Virus record (IMG/VR): IMGVR_UViG_3300035660_000010
Span: 1-56,455 of that record
Length of the DNA stretch: 56,455 nt
Direction: 5' to 3' (one strand)
Source: a virus
Part shown: one piece after another, positions 8,969-16,578 of the stretch
Layout: each line of letters opens with the position of its first letter
Numbering within the stretch: position 1 is the first letter of the stretch
Notes under the pieces: generated by a model
What the model saw: the letters and a program-made list of their open reading frames with translations, nothing else
Told to the model about the DNA's origin: nothing
The model's database searches: none
Made by a program: the position numbers and the translations under genes

Positions 8969-9238
8969 TTATCCTCTGTTTTCTATCTTCTTTTTTACAT
9001 TCTCCCAAAATATAATCTTTTTGAATTCCCATTTATACAACATGGCTCGACTATAGAGACCCAGAGAACTCCAACCGATGCAACCACCAATCTTATAATC
9101 ATTGGCATCTTTAATTGTTCGTAGTTGCCACTGGAAACCCAACCTTCCTATACAAAGAACTATGTACCTTTCATTTTCATATTTGCCAAGAAATTTGTCT
9201 CCCCAGCACCTGAATGGTCTCCATTTGCAATTAAACAT
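8969..9238 (-). CDS. Unknown small Trp-rich protein
   Basis: 89 residues from ATG 9238, chosen because GGAGTGG lies 4 bases upstream; an in-frame longer reading to 9256 begins with a non-ATG codon inside the neighbour. Rich in aromatic and basic residues with Cys at 4, 10 and 30. The start follows the upstream zinc-ribbon gene's stop by one base. No family recognised. Confidence 0.6.
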   Translation of the reverse strand: MFNCKWRPFRCWGDKFLGKYENERYIVLCIGRLGFQWQLRTIKDANDYKIGGCIGWSSLGLYSRAMLYKWEFKKIIFWENVKKKIENRG

Positions 9239-9239
9239 A

Positions 9240-9425
9240 TTACCACTCCAACTCATTCAAAATATAATAAACATAATCTTTGCAGCATATGCCGCGCTCA
9301 CTTGCCCAAAAATCCTCCATGCATTTCATGCTGCAAAATCCATGTCCATGTGGAGCAAAGACTGGTTGCTCAAATGGTGTGCCACAAAGTGTACACCGGT
9401 CAATTTGAGTCTTCCACTTTACCAT
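9240..9425 (-). CDS. Zinc-ribbon micro-protein ending in LNELEW
   Basis: 61 residues. CTLCG near the N-terminus pairs with CSMKC about 20 residues later, and further Cys follow. It ends ILNELEW, the C-terminal signature shared with the tandem micro-genes at 21633-22496 and with others at 26924, 37424 and 47083. The final codons GAG TGG TAA contain the ribosome-binding GGAGTGG of the next gene. ATG 9425 was preferred to the TTG at 9431 because GGAG precedes it. Confidence 0.7.
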   Translation of the reverse strand: MVKWKTQIDRCTLCGTPFEQPVFAPHGHGFCSMKCMEDFWASERGICCKDYVYYILNELEW

Positions 9426-9463
9426 CTTCAATTCTCCAAAAAATGTATCTTACAAGATGATAT

Positions 9464-10276
9464 CTATACTTTTGGATTATTGTCATTCGTTTCTTTGCTT
9501 TTCTTTATATCCCCATGAGTAATGAGTTTAGTACAATGGGGGCATTTCATAATAACATCCCCTGCTGTGTCTCTCCACCATTGAGAGTCAGCTTTTGTGA
9601 GAGGGTCTACGTCAGGCAGGTCATTTTCTAACCTGTGTAGTTTCCCATAATAATGAGACTTTTCTTTATTGGTGAGCCTATGATGATTACCCCTGTACCA
9701 CTCCGTGAGTTCAGAGATAGTGCTGGTACTATTGATAACATCCATAGGATGAAGAGCCTTCAAGGGACCCCTTTTTTCAATCAGGGGAATTAATTTGTCT
9801 AATGATACAGCCACAAATATTTCATTATAATCCTGCCAAAGAAAACAAACTGAATCTTCATCGTCAAACCAGCTCCGATGAAAGGTAAATTGTGTGCCAC
9901 CAGTAGCCATATAGCGTGGGGCTGCAACAAAGGTAGGGTCTAATGATTTGTAAAATATTTCGGAGAGAAGGGCATAGTGTGGACTGCGACCAAAAGCAAA
10001 AACCAGAAACTCATCATTACCAAAGTCAATCTTCCCTATCCACTTTCTTTGAAGCTTATGCGTCTTATCTTCGGCTGTTTTCTTACATTCAATCTGCAAG
10101 AAAATCCCATCTTTTGAAGCACGAACATCGTGTTTTCCAGTCGTCTCGGCTACCTGTTCGCTCGCTCCTGAAAGAGGATTGCGGTGTGCATCCCACCCCA
10201 TTCCCTGTAGTGTATTGCGTACTCGATATTCATATGCGGTCCCTCTTCCTTTTGGTGCCGCACCACCGGGGCTCAT
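9464..10276 (-). CDS. Hjc-like Holliday-junction resolvase / restriction-fold nuclease
   Basis: 270 residues. The first 75 match the archaeal Hjc pattern: GRGTAYEYRVRNTL helix, a NPLSGAS turn, KHDVRA (catalytic Asp) and LQIECKKT (the E-x-K of the PD-(D/E)XK fold). The 200-residue extension has no recognised domain except a final CPHC pair near residue 245. It would cut four-way junctions during recombination or genome packaging. Start overlaps the upstream HNH gene by four bases. Fold assignment is firm by motif; exact substrate is inferred. Confidence 0.75.
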   Translation of the reverse strand: MSPGGAAPKGRGTAYEYRVRNTLQGMGWDAHRNPLSGASEQVAETTGKHDVRASKDGIFLQIECKKTAEDKTHKLQRKWIGKIDFGNDEFLVFAFGRSPHYALLSEIFYKSLDPTFVAAPRYMATGGTQFTFHRSWFDDEDSVCFLWQDYNEIFVAVSLDKLIPLIEKRGPLKALHPMDVINSTSTISELTEWYRGNHHRLTNKEKSHYYGKLHRLENDLPDVDPLTKADSQWWRDTAGDVIMKCPHCTKLITHGDIKKSKETNDNNPKV

Positions 10277-10752
10277 ATCGCACCTTCTTTTTTATCTAAT
10301 ATTTTAAGTATATTAGTTATGATTTTTTGTGCATCAAAATGTTTATGAAGAAATATGCCCTCAAGCATTAAATGACAAGGCCAACAAATCTTAATACATT
10401 TTTGGCATTCTTCAGTAATTTTATCAAGATTTCTTGCACCATTTAAATACCTACCTACACAGAATAATTCGTTCGATGAATCTTTGTGGTGAAAAGTAAT
10501 TCCATCATGGCCCAACTTATCAAATACCCTACTACACATGGAGCAAATTAATGGTCCTACTCTTTTAATAAAATCTTCTTTCTTCTTTGCAACTCTTTGT
10601 GGCCTCTTTTCACTCACCTGTTTCCCTTTGCATATTTTACAAAGATATCCAAAACCATCCCATTGACTGGCATCTTTATAAAACTCATCTCTTGTTTTCC
10701 GCTCCTTACAACACCCACACTTTTTAAATTCACTTCTCACTTTTCTAGGCAT
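10273..10752 (-). CDS. HNH-family zinc endonuclease, copy 1
   Basis: 159 residues. N-terminal CGCCKERK and CKICKGK pairs form a zinc knuckle; then CSMC, ITFHHKD (His-His-Asp, as in HNH nucleases) and CIKICWPCH complete a zinc-stabilised HNH-like site. It is a clear paralogue of the next gene upstream (10795-11211), with the same order of motifs. Likely a free-standing homing or accessory nuclease; a domesticated role is possible because it sits ATGA-coupled to the resolvase-like gene. Confidence 0.8.
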   Translation of the reverse strand: MPRKVRSEFKKCGCCKERKTRDEFYKDASQWDGFGYLCKICKGKQVSEKRPQRVAKKKEDFIKRVGPLICSMCSRVFDKLGHDGITFHHKDSSNELFCVGRYLNGARNLDKITEECQKCIKICWPCHLMLEGIFLHKHFDAQKIITNILKILDKKEGAI

Positions 10753-10794
10753 TGTTCTGTTCCCTCAAAAATTCAACAATGTTATTTATTATAT

Positions 10795-11211
10795 CTAACT
10801 TAAACATTTATGCTTTTTGACTCCTTCAAGTATCATATGGCAGGGCCAACAAAGCATAATACACTTCTTGGTTTCATCCAGAATAGCCTCCATAGTTTCC
10901 TGTTGATTGCCAATCATCCTGCCAATCGAAAACAATTTTTGTGCTGGATCAAGATGGTGAAAAGTGATTCCATTCTTACCTATTGTTTCATACACCATTT
11001 CACACACGCCACATTGAAGTGTCCCCATCTGCTTTGCAAACTGACCTCTCCTTTCTGCAGTTTTGAGAGGTCGAGTACGACGAGAGCCTTCGATATTGCA
11101 TTTTTTACAAACATATTGCAACCCATCTTTATGTGCTCCACTCTTAAAAAACTGATCGATATTTTTATTCTTATGACATCTTGAACATTTCTTTTTATTA
11201 TTTGACAACAC
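10795..11211 (-). CDS. HNH-family zinc endonuclease, copy 2
   Basis: 138 residues from a GTG at 11211, chosen because GGAGG lies six bases upstream and because this avoids overlap with the neighbouring gene; the longer in-frame reading to 11301 lies inside that gene. Motif order is as in copy 1: CSRCHKNK, CKKCN, CGVC, ITFHHLD and CIMLCWPCH. The two copies share the whole layout, so they arose by tandem duplication or by two insertions of related elements. Confidence 0.8.
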   Translation of the reverse strand: MLSNNKKKCSRCHKNKNIDQFFKSGAHKDGLQYVCKKCNIEGSRRTRPLKTAERRGQFAKQMGTLQCGVCEMVYETIGKNGITFHHLDPAQKLFSIGRMIGNQQETMEAILDETKKCIMLCWPCHMILEGVKKHKCLS

Positions 11212-11231
11212 TATATACCTCCAACGATTTC

Positions 11232-11744
11232 TTACTTTACAAATGCCTGCCCGCTTGCCACCAAATAGACGAAAAGGCCACAAAAAAAGAGAAGAGTACA
11301 CAAATAGAAAGCATTTGAAAGAGCATTCAAAAAGGGATGAACATTTGCAAAATTTTCTTTCTTGTAATTAACACACTTTAACTCATACAGCCAATGAGCA
11401 TCTCTGCGTTGCACCACCAGTGAATCGTGCCAATGTTGTATCCTTTTTTGTGTAGCACCACAATGAGGGCAGTGTGCATTTGAGGTTGTTTTAGAAGATG
11501 CTATTCCAACTCCAAATCCAGAGGAAGACACACCTATCCCAGCACTTTCAGTTATAACCTTATGACCAATAATGCTTGTGGAGATTGGCCTACCACAATC
11601 AGGACAGGCTACCAAAGAACCAAGATTGAGACACCAACACTTACCAGGACACTTTGTAAGTCCGTTATTGGGACAGGTAGGTTCCTTTAGATCATTTTCT
11701 AGATCATTTTTATATGCATTGTAGAAATCATTTTTCAATGACAT
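11232..11744 (-). CDS. Zinc-ribbon protein with C-terminal membrane segment
   Basis: 170 residues. Cysteine pairs occur at CPGKCWC, CPDCG (about 48) and CPHCG (about 92), and residues 143-164 form one hydrophobic transmembrane helix (FYLCTLLFFCGLFVYLVA), so the protein is probably anchored with its zinc ribbons in the cytoplasm. A Ser/Gly-rich linker (about 60-85) separates the ribbons. No family recognised. Confidence 0.7.
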   Translation of the reverse strand: MSLKNDFYNAYKNDLENDLKEPTCPNNGLTKCPGKCWCLNLGSLVACPDCGRPISTSIIGHKVITESAGIGVSSSGFGVGIASSKTTSNAHCPHCGATQKRIQHWHDSLVVQRRDAHWLYELKCVNYKKENFANVHPFLNALSNAFYLCTLLFFCGLFVYLVASGQAFVK

Positions 11745-11750
11745 ATTCTC

Positions 11751-11972
11751 TCACTCCACAAAATCAATAAGAAACTGGATTGCCATCGCTGCAACCTGAA
11801 CTGCCTCTTCTTTGAAGCCTTCTGGATGCTTGTGCTTAATGTCATCCCACAACTCTTCCAGTTCCTCCTTTATAACCGCATACCCCTCGTGAGGGCTATT
11901 AAAATGGCCATATTGCCCAACAGCTTCATTTATTTCTTTTCTGATGAGTTCGATAGCTTCATTTCGTGTCAT
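11751..11972 (-). CDS. Small conserved phage protein, MazG-like helices
   Basis: 73 residues, all helical: HEGYAVIKEELEELWDDIK followed by EEAVQVAAMAIQFLID. This arrangement resembles the short MazG-like or dATP-pyrophosphatase-like proteins common in phages, where the Glu-rich helix binds Mg. Only half of a typical MazG domain is present, so enzymatic activity is uncertain. It overlaps the upstream gene's end by 14 bases. Confidence 0.6.
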   Translation of the reverse strand: MTRNEAIELIRKEINEAVGQYGHFNSPHEGYAVIKEELEELWDDIKHKHPEGFKEEAVQVAAMAIQFLIDFVE

Positions 11973-12201
11973 CTTTCTTTTCCTTCATACAAATCTTACA
12001 AGGACTATATCCACAATCTATTGCATCCTGTTCCGTTGCAAAGAATACGCGATGCTTTACGTAATGACCCTTTGCTATCCATCGTAAGGCACTTGGACAA
12101 TCAAGTCGGCCATAAATCTTGTCCGGCTTGTACCCACCAAAGGTCCCTGGTGTATCAGAGTCATAAAAACCTTTTTTATTTAGTAGTTGGTACTTTTTCA
12201 T
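11959..12201 (-). CDS. Stand-alone Ada-type zinc-binding domain protein
   Basis: 80 residues from ATG 12201. The segment LDCPSALRWIAKG to GYSPCKICM matches the metal-binding Cys pattern of the Ada methyl-phosphotriester domain (one Cys, a basic F-x-T stretch, then G-x-x-PC-x-x-C). In Ada this domain takes methyl groups from DNA backbones; here it stands alone, so a DNA-binding or Zn-structural role is equally possible. It is the first gene after the terminator at 12205-12240. Confidence 0.6.
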   Translation of the reverse strand: MKKYQLLNKKGFYDSDTPGTFGGYKPDKIYGRLDCPSALRWIAKGHYVKHRVFFATEQDAIDCGYSPCKICMKEKKDDTK

Positions 12202-12204
12202 ATA

Positions 12205-12240
12205 ACAAAATAGAGAGGACCCTCTTTCAAGGGCCCTCTC
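12205..12240 (-). terminator. Intrinsic terminator after the SSB gene
   Basis: An 11-base stem (arms 12213-12223 and 12230-12240, one G-U pair) with a six-base loop, followed on the minus strand by ATTTTGTTAT. It lies 33 bases past the stop of the SSB-like gene and ends that transcript, yet only four bases before the next ATG. Confidence 0.75.
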
Positions 12241-12272
12241 CATCATCTTACGGGATTGGGAATGCTAAGCTA

Positions 12273-13004
12273 TCACAGCTTATCGAGATCAAGAAAATCC
12301 TTTTCATCATCTTCTGAGAGAAGATCCTGTTGCTCCTCGACAAGTGGCTTTACACCTTCCTTGGCCTTCGCAGGGTCAACTTCGTTGATAATGTTCATGA
12401 TGCGCTCAGCTGTCCAAGGTTGACACAACTTCTCGATATCGACGAAGTGCTCCTTATCTTCCTTGTTAGCTGAATCCTTTACCATCTTGATTTCCTCTGC
12501 GGTAAAGGGTTGTGGGTTCTTTTCACTACCAAGAGGCTGAACAACATATGTTGGAGACTTGGAATTTTTCGGACCCTTAGTAATGATGATATCATACTTG
12601 GTGATATTCCCAAAGTTCTCCTTATCTTCGTGGAGTGTCTTGATCTGGGCCATAATCTGGGAACCAGCATCAAGAATCTTGAGGGAGGCTGTCTTCTTGA
12701 CAGGATCACGGAAAAGGACCTTCAACAGCCACTTCAGCTGTGGGCCCTTATTCTCCTTCAGACAAACTGGATCTGTACCATCGAGTGTCGCATTTACCTT
12801 ACGAGACTTGCCACTCTTTGTCTTGATCCAATGGCAGTAATATTGATAAGGCTTCGAAACGACACGCATCTTGTACTTACCCTCTTCTTTCATATTGAGG
12901 AAGATGCTCTCACCATTTCCGTTGCCCTTACCACTTTCCTTAACATCGATTTCGTCCCAACCGACTTCGCCGAGCTTCTTACCCGGATTACCTGCGCTGT
13001 TCAT
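12273..13004 (-). CDS. Phage single-stranded DNA-binding protein (gp32-like)
   Basis: 243 residues. Layout resembles phage SSBs: a Gly/Lys-rich N-terminus, a central beta-rich OB-like part (residues 30-160, with YYCHWIKTK and a single Cys region before WLLKVLFRD), and an acidic tail (LLSEDDEKDFLDLDKL) of the kind that recruits partner proteins. It would coat unwound DNA for DnaE and RecA. It is followed by a strong terminator. Family placement is by overall pattern rather than a signature motif. Confidence 0.65.
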   Translation of the reverse strand: MNSAGNPGKKLGEVGWDEIDVKESGKGNGNGESIFLNMKEEGKYKMRVVSKPYQYYCHWIKTKSGKSRKVNATLDGTDPVCLKENKGPQLKWLLKVLFRDPVKKTASLKILDAGSQIMAQIKTLHEDKENFGNITKYDIIITKGPKNSKSPTYVVQPLGSEKNPQPFTAEEIKMVKDSANKEDKEHFVDIEKLCQPWTAERIMNIINEVDPAKAKEGVKPLVEEQQDLLSEDDEKDFLDLDKL

Positions 13005-13055
13005 TTTTGAATCCTCCTTTGAAAATGGATTGAACAGAATGAAAGGTCTTGAAAA

Positions 13056-13658
13056 TTAGACCTCAATCTCGAAATCACTATCTTTACCTATCGAATTTAA
13101 ACTGGATTTGTCAGCTACTTTTTTTACAATATTACTGGAAGGGACACTTTTTTCGGTACCAGCCAAGAGATCAAACTCCTCCTCAGTGCCTTCCCAACTC
13201 GACTGATTACGATTATCTACATGTGCCTTCAAGAGGTCCTTACAAAGAACATGGGCCTTGATGAGATTATCATACTTTTGCTTAATCCATACCAAAAATG
13301 CCTCAGCCTCTGTGTGAGTATTGGTTGCAGCAACATAACTGGGCTCATTACTATATGTCTCTCTGGCAGTTGTAGCAGGAGTGCCCTTTGCAATCTTACC
13401 CTCTATTGCATCAGCCTTTTTGGCTTTTCTTTCTGCATCCCTGTAGCCCACCATTCTAACTGCTTGACTAATGAGCTCACCACAATAATCTGCACACCGC
13501 AGAAAAATCGTAGCCAACTTTTCGGCCTCGTGTAAATCTATTGACCCATCCTTAGGAATCCTATGACTCACATCCTGAATATAACTCACATCAATGTTCA
13601 TAGGATTGAGTCCTTCAACCTTCAAAAGATCACCTAAACGAACAATATTATCTGCCAT
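13056..13658 (-). CDS. Unknown protein, possible recombination mediator
   Basis: 200 residues, helical in residues 40-80 and 105-150, with Cys at 54, 59 and 137. Located directly before the SSB gene, the place where many phages carry a UvsY-like recombination mediator. The C-terminal half has an acidic/hydrophobic tail. The UvsY idea rests on position only; no motif confirms it. Confidence 0.7.
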   Translation of the reverse strand: MADNIVRLGDLLKVEGLNPMNIDVSYIQDVSHRIPKDGSIDLHEAEKLATIFLRCADYCGELISQAVRMVGYRDAERKAKKADAIEGKIAKGTPATTARETYSNEPSYVAATNTHTEAEAFLVWIKQKYDNLIKAHVLCKDLLKAHVDNRNQSSWEGTEEEFDLLAGTEKSVPSSNIVKKVADKSSLNSIGKDSDFEIEV

Positions 13659-13660
13659 TA

Positions 13661-13765
13661 CTACTTCCTTCTACTAATGCTTACAATGACATCACCTACA
13701 ATAGCTACCACAATAATGAGGGCCAAAAATGAGAGCCCCGGATTTTCACGGATGATCTCAAACAT
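13661..13765 (-). CDS. 34-residue single-pass membrane protein
   Basis: ATG 13765 preceded by AAGGAG at seven bases. Residues 11-30 are a continuous hydrophobic helix (LSFLALIIVVAIVGDVIV) followed by a basic SRRK end. The stop is two bases from the next start. Similar micro-proteins occur at 7719 and 16464. Function unknown. Confidence 0.6.
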   Translation of the reverse strand: MFEIIRENPGLSFLALIIVVAIVGDVIVSISRRK

Positions 13766-13766
13766 C

Positions 13767-14549
13767 TTACCTACTCCTTGCAATCCCCTTGTTGGTTCCA
13801 CGTGGCTCTACCGGACCACTCTTTAGTTTCTTTGGTAATATTCTACTTTTCAATGCCTCTACTTTTGGGTCAACAGCTGAATCTCCAAAAATTCGAGCTG
13901 CTTCTTCCGGAGAGATTCGTTCTTCCTCTTCTAATATTGGATCTTCCTCTTGTATGACAGCGTTGTCTTTCTCAAAAATCGCCTCATATGCACCCGCCAC
14001 CTTACCAGCGGGTAGCCCTGCCTCCTTCATGGCTTCTGCTCGAGCTTGCCTGCGAATCTTCTCACGTGATGCGGCTGCACTCAAATCCCGAGCTGAACCA
14101 GTTTTTTCCACGATTGGCTGTGTTGGAGACTCTAAAACCACAAGGTCGTCAGCATTAGCAACTTCCTGACAAATCTTTGTAAATTTGAAATGCTTTGAAA
14201 GTTCCTCAATCACGCGCGTGCGAATCTTAGCGTCTACATCACTTCTATTTGTAAATTGTGCAGAAGCTAAAACACTATCTAACTCGTGCAGCTGCTCCAC
14301 TCGTATAATGATGTCTTGGATACTCTTCTCAACCGCTATCAACTCCTCCACAAACCTCTCGTAAGGGATCGAACCCTCTAGAGCCTTCCTAGCCTTTCCA
14401 AAAGATCTAAAGGCTGTATCAATATTTGCCTGAAATGCCACAATATCAACAGGTACCTCGACCACCTTTTCTTCCTTTGGGGGTTCAGGTTGAAGTGTAG
14501 ATTGTACTGGCTGCACAGGTTCTACATTCTTGATTTCTTCATCTGCCAT
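13767..14549 (-). CDS. Unknown Glu/Ala-rich protein
   Basis: 260 residues from ATG 14549, preferred over an upstream in-frame GTG/ATG because GGAG precedes it. A Pro/Val/Glu-rich N-terminal 40 residues is followed by helical regions and a basic C-terminal tail. No cysteines, signal or catalytic motif seen. Possibly a scaffold-like or replication-linked protein given its SSB-side position. Confidence 0.7.
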   Translation of the reverse strand: MADEEIKNVEPVQPVQSTLQPEPPKEEKVVEVPVDIVAFQANIDTAFRSFGKARKALEGSIPYERFVEELIAVEKSIQDIIIRVEQLHELDSVLASAQFTNRSDVDAKIRTRVIEELSKHFKFTKICQEVANADDLVVLESPTQPIVEKTGSARDLSAAASREKIRRQARAEAMKEAGLPAGKVAGAYEAIFEKDNAVIQEEDPILEEEERISPEEAARIFGDSAVDPKVEALKSRILPKKLKSGPVEPRGTNKGIARSR

Positions 14550-14560
14550 TGTGTTGCTCC

Positions 14561-14809
14561 TTATTCTATCTCTGGCCATACTAAATGTTTATGGCTACAG
14601 GTTGGACAAACCACTTCTTGTTGATAAACGAAAGAGTGATAGAGTTCATATGGGCCATTAGGATTATCCCAAAACTCTGATTCAAATAAACGACAAGGAT
14701 ATTTTTCTGGTTTTCCATGATGAGCATGAGTGTGTCTGGCTTTGACATCCATTTCTTTCTTATACCACTCAAAGTCATTTTCATCTTTAAATTCAATAGG
14801 ATTGGTCAT
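14561..14809 (-). CDS. Small zinc-ribbon-like protein
   Basis: 82 residues. A His-rich stretch (HTHAHHG) at about 27-33 and a C-terminal CPTCSHKHL could bind metal. ATG 14809 follows GGAGTGG at 18 bases. The gene belongs to the run of short metal-binding proteins 14561-15147. No family recognised. Confidence 0.6.
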   Translation of the reverse strand: MTNPIEFKDENDFEWYKKEMDVKARHTHAHHGKPEKYPCRLFESEFWDNPNGPYELYHSFVYQQEVVCPTCSHKHLVWPEIE

Positions 14810-14834
14810 TGCATTATTCCTTTACCACTCCAGC

Positions 14835-15026
14835 TCACTTCTTATTCCTGAACTTCTTTGTTTGTTTTTCTTCCATTATGGCACCAAGATCACCACATAC
14901 TTTGCAACGATCACATTGATAACTACCATAATCGTCTATCCATCCACCACGTGGTATTCCCTTACACTCGGGACACAAATAGATGCTTCTCACAATAGTT
15001 TCACGACTTAGTAGTTTCTTTTTCAT
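14835..15026 (-). CDS. Zinc-ribbon protein, 63 residues
   Basis: CPECKG, then CDRCKVCG about 20 residues later, then a Lys-rich tail: a compact four-Cys zinc ribbon. Its ATG is one base after the stop of the micro-gene at 15028 and uses that gene's GGAGTGG as ribosome site. Confidence 0.65.
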   Translation of the reverse strand: MKKKLLSRETIVRSIYLCPECKGIPRGGWIDDYGSYQCDRCKVCGDLGAIMEEKQTKKFRNKK

Positions 15027-15027
15027 A

Positions 15028-15147
15028 TTACCACTCCATATCCCATAATGCTTTATAAATGTCTATTTCTCCAAAATAGGGACGATATCCTGCCCGATTC
15101 AGGTCGTTGTAGTATCTTGTTAGATACTCAATATACTTTTCTATCAC
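15028..15147 (-). CDS. 39-residue micro-protein ending in LWDMEW
   Basis: GTG start at 15147 with AAGGGG upstream, two bases after the stop of the dCTP-deaminase-like gene. Tyr-rich helix followed by ALWDMEW, a variant of the shared C-terminal end seen in the micro-gene family. No cysteines. Function unknown. Confidence 0.5.
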   Translation of the reverse strand: MIEKYIEYLTRYYNDLNRAGYRPYFGEIDIYKALWDMEW

Positions 15148-15149
15148 AC

Positions 15150-15821
15150 TTACCCCTTTTGGTCTTGATATTGACCTTCATATGCCCTATGACTATCAGC
15201 GTTGAAAAATACTATTTGTGCTACACGGCAACCACGCTCTATAAAAGTAGGCACATATGGTCTGAATATGCCACCTATTCTTCCTTTGAATCCGGTATCG
15301 TAGAGCCCTGTCATAAATATACCTGAATATCTATTCAGGGAGGACCTTACAAATATGTAGGCAGCCATGTCTTTTGGAACATTCACTTCTTCAAAAAAAT
15401 CTAATGCGTATTGTTTTCCTGGATACAAGCGGAACATACCTTCTGCATCAGACTCCAATTTGTAATACTTACAGCGCATATCATTCTTCTTATGTAGAGT
15501 GAATATTGTGGTACCATCTGCCGCCTGGACCTCATCAAGTCTCAAGTCAATTCCATTTTGCTGAAGAGCACATTCATCATCCCTGGGATCAATGATAATA
15601 GGTGGTCGTCCTTCATATGGCCTTACAGCACCTAAATCCAAAATTGTCTTTGGATTTACTATAGCTGATTGTGGAACGTTGTCCTCATGAAAATCAGTAC
15701 TAAATGACATTGCTTCCCTTTCAATCGTTTCTTTTCGTTGTTTTTCCACCTCTTCCAACGTTTTATGGGCAATCTCGATTGCCTCTTTTCTTGTTATTGG
15801 TATTCCCAGTTTCTCCTCCAT
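15150..15821 (-). CDS. dCTP deaminase / dUTPase superfamily protein
   Basis: 223 residues. The C-terminal 140 residues show the family fold: QQNGIDLRLDEV, VRSSLNRYSG, LYDTGFKGRIGG and the C-terminal YEGQYQDQKG loop that closes over nucleotide. Dcd converts dCTP to dUTP and dUTPase makes dUMP for thymidylate synthesis. At the position of the deaminase catalytic Glu (in the strand after GFKG) I read a hydrophobic residue, so it may act as a dUTPase or a regulator instead. A helical 60-residue N-terminal extension is unusual. Confidence 0.8.
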   Translation of the reverse strand: MEEKLGIPITRKEAIEIAHKTLEEVEKQRKETIEREAMSFSTDFHEDNVPQSAIVNPKTILDLGAVRPYEGRPPIIIDPRDDECALQQNGIDLRLDEVQAADGTTIFTLHKKNDMRCKYYKLESDAEGMFRLYPGKQYALDFFEEVNVPKDMAAYIFVRSSLNRYSGIFMTGLYDTGFKGRIGGIFRPYVPTFIERGCRVAQIVFFNADSHRAYEGQYQDQKG

Positions 15822-15856
15822 AGCTTATCTCCACTTTCCAAAGTTTGACACTTATT

Positions 15857-16189
15857 TTATGGCTCTTCTGGCAGCTTCTCCTTTGGTCCAATCTTATCTA
15901 CCCTAAACCCATTAATCTTATCTGTGTGATAATAATCAAGAGTAGAATCCTCAAGAAGCTTACTGCTCTCTTTATCAACAACTACCTTAATATTGTTCAG
16001 AATAATAATATCATCTGTATCCTGGATAAAATCGTTGTACTCAATACCCATACCAAGTTTATGTTCCCCATCTTCCTGCAAGATTTGAACACGCATTGCA
16101 ATCTTGACGTCTTCTGGAACACGACCCTTTCTCTTAGCTTTTGTAAGCTCATACTTCATTCTATCGCTTGCAGCAGGTGTAATAATCAT
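15857..16189 (-). CDS. HesB/IscA-fold protein without the conserved cysteines
   Basis: 110 residues. It begins MIITPAASDRMKYEL, as A-type Fe-S carriers do, and continues with a GMGIEYNDF strand, IKVVVDKESSKLLEDSTLDY and a GFRV end, the whole HesB/IscA pattern in order. The three cysteines that bind the cluster are all absent (there is no Cys at all). It therefore keeps the fold but cannot carry an Fe-S cluster by its own cysteines. Role unknown. Confidence 0.65.
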   Translation of the reverse strand: MIITPAASDRMKYELTKAKRKGRVPEDVKIAMRVQILQEDGEHKLGMGIEYNDFIQDTDDIIILNNIKVVVDKESSKLLEDSTLDYYHTDKINGFRVDKIGPKEKLPEEP

Positions 16190-16225
16190 ACTTATCCTTT
16201 CTAATAGCGATAACTTGTTTTGCTG

Positions 16226-16327
16226 TCATTTCGTATCCTTACCTGTCTGCACCAAAATTGAGAGTGGTGAAATGACAGCCTGCAATGACTTCATACAACT
16301 TGGACAAAGATTACACAATATCTCCAT
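16226..16327 (-). CDS. Possible 33-residue Cys-motif micro-protein
   Basis: ATG 16327, reads MEILCNLCPSCMKSL then a hydrophobic run and a basic end. It overlaps the end of the upstream small gene by 37 bases and has only a weak ribosome site, so it is uncertain. The CNLCPSC cluster is like that of neighbouring micro-proteins. Confidence 0.3.
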   Translation of the reverse strand: MEILCNLCPSCMKSLQAVISPLSILVQTGKDTK

Positions 16328-16464
16328 AACTTTTTCATTCTCACTTTAATAATTGTAAAAACACCTGGCACCTTTTTATTACATCCACAACAAATACTAT
16401 AAAAGCAACGATCCTCACCCTCTTTGGGAAAATCTCTACCTGCCTCACGCCACCTTACTTTCAT
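16291..16464 (-). CDS. 57-residue Cys-containing basic protein
   Basis: ATG 16464 overlaps the upstream stop (TAATG). CFYSICCGC near residue 19 could bind metal. Rich in Lys/Arg. No family recognised; a longer in-frame start at 16494 would lie inside the membrane micro-gene. Confidence 0.45.
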   Translation of the reverse strand: MKVRWREAGRDFPKEGEDRCFYSICCGCNKKVPGVFTIIKVRMKKLWRYCVIFVQVV

Positions 16465-16568
16465 TATGGTAATCCCCAAGGGCACGTAGCCCACATAATA
16501 ATAATTGTCAAAATGAGCATCCCACCAAATATAATTTCACCCAGTGTGGGTTCCTGTGGTATTCTCAT
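16464..16568 (-). CDS. 34-residue single-pass membrane protein
   Basis: ATG 16568 with AAGGAG upstream. Residues 11-27 are hydrophobic (EIIFGGMLILTIIIMW), and the C-terminus is ATCPWGLP. Coupled to the next gene by TAATG. Third membrane micro-protein of the window. Confidence 0.5.
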   Translation of the reverse strand: MRIPQEPTLGEIIFGGMLILTIIIMWATCPWGLP

Positions 16569-16578
16569 ACTTACTCCT

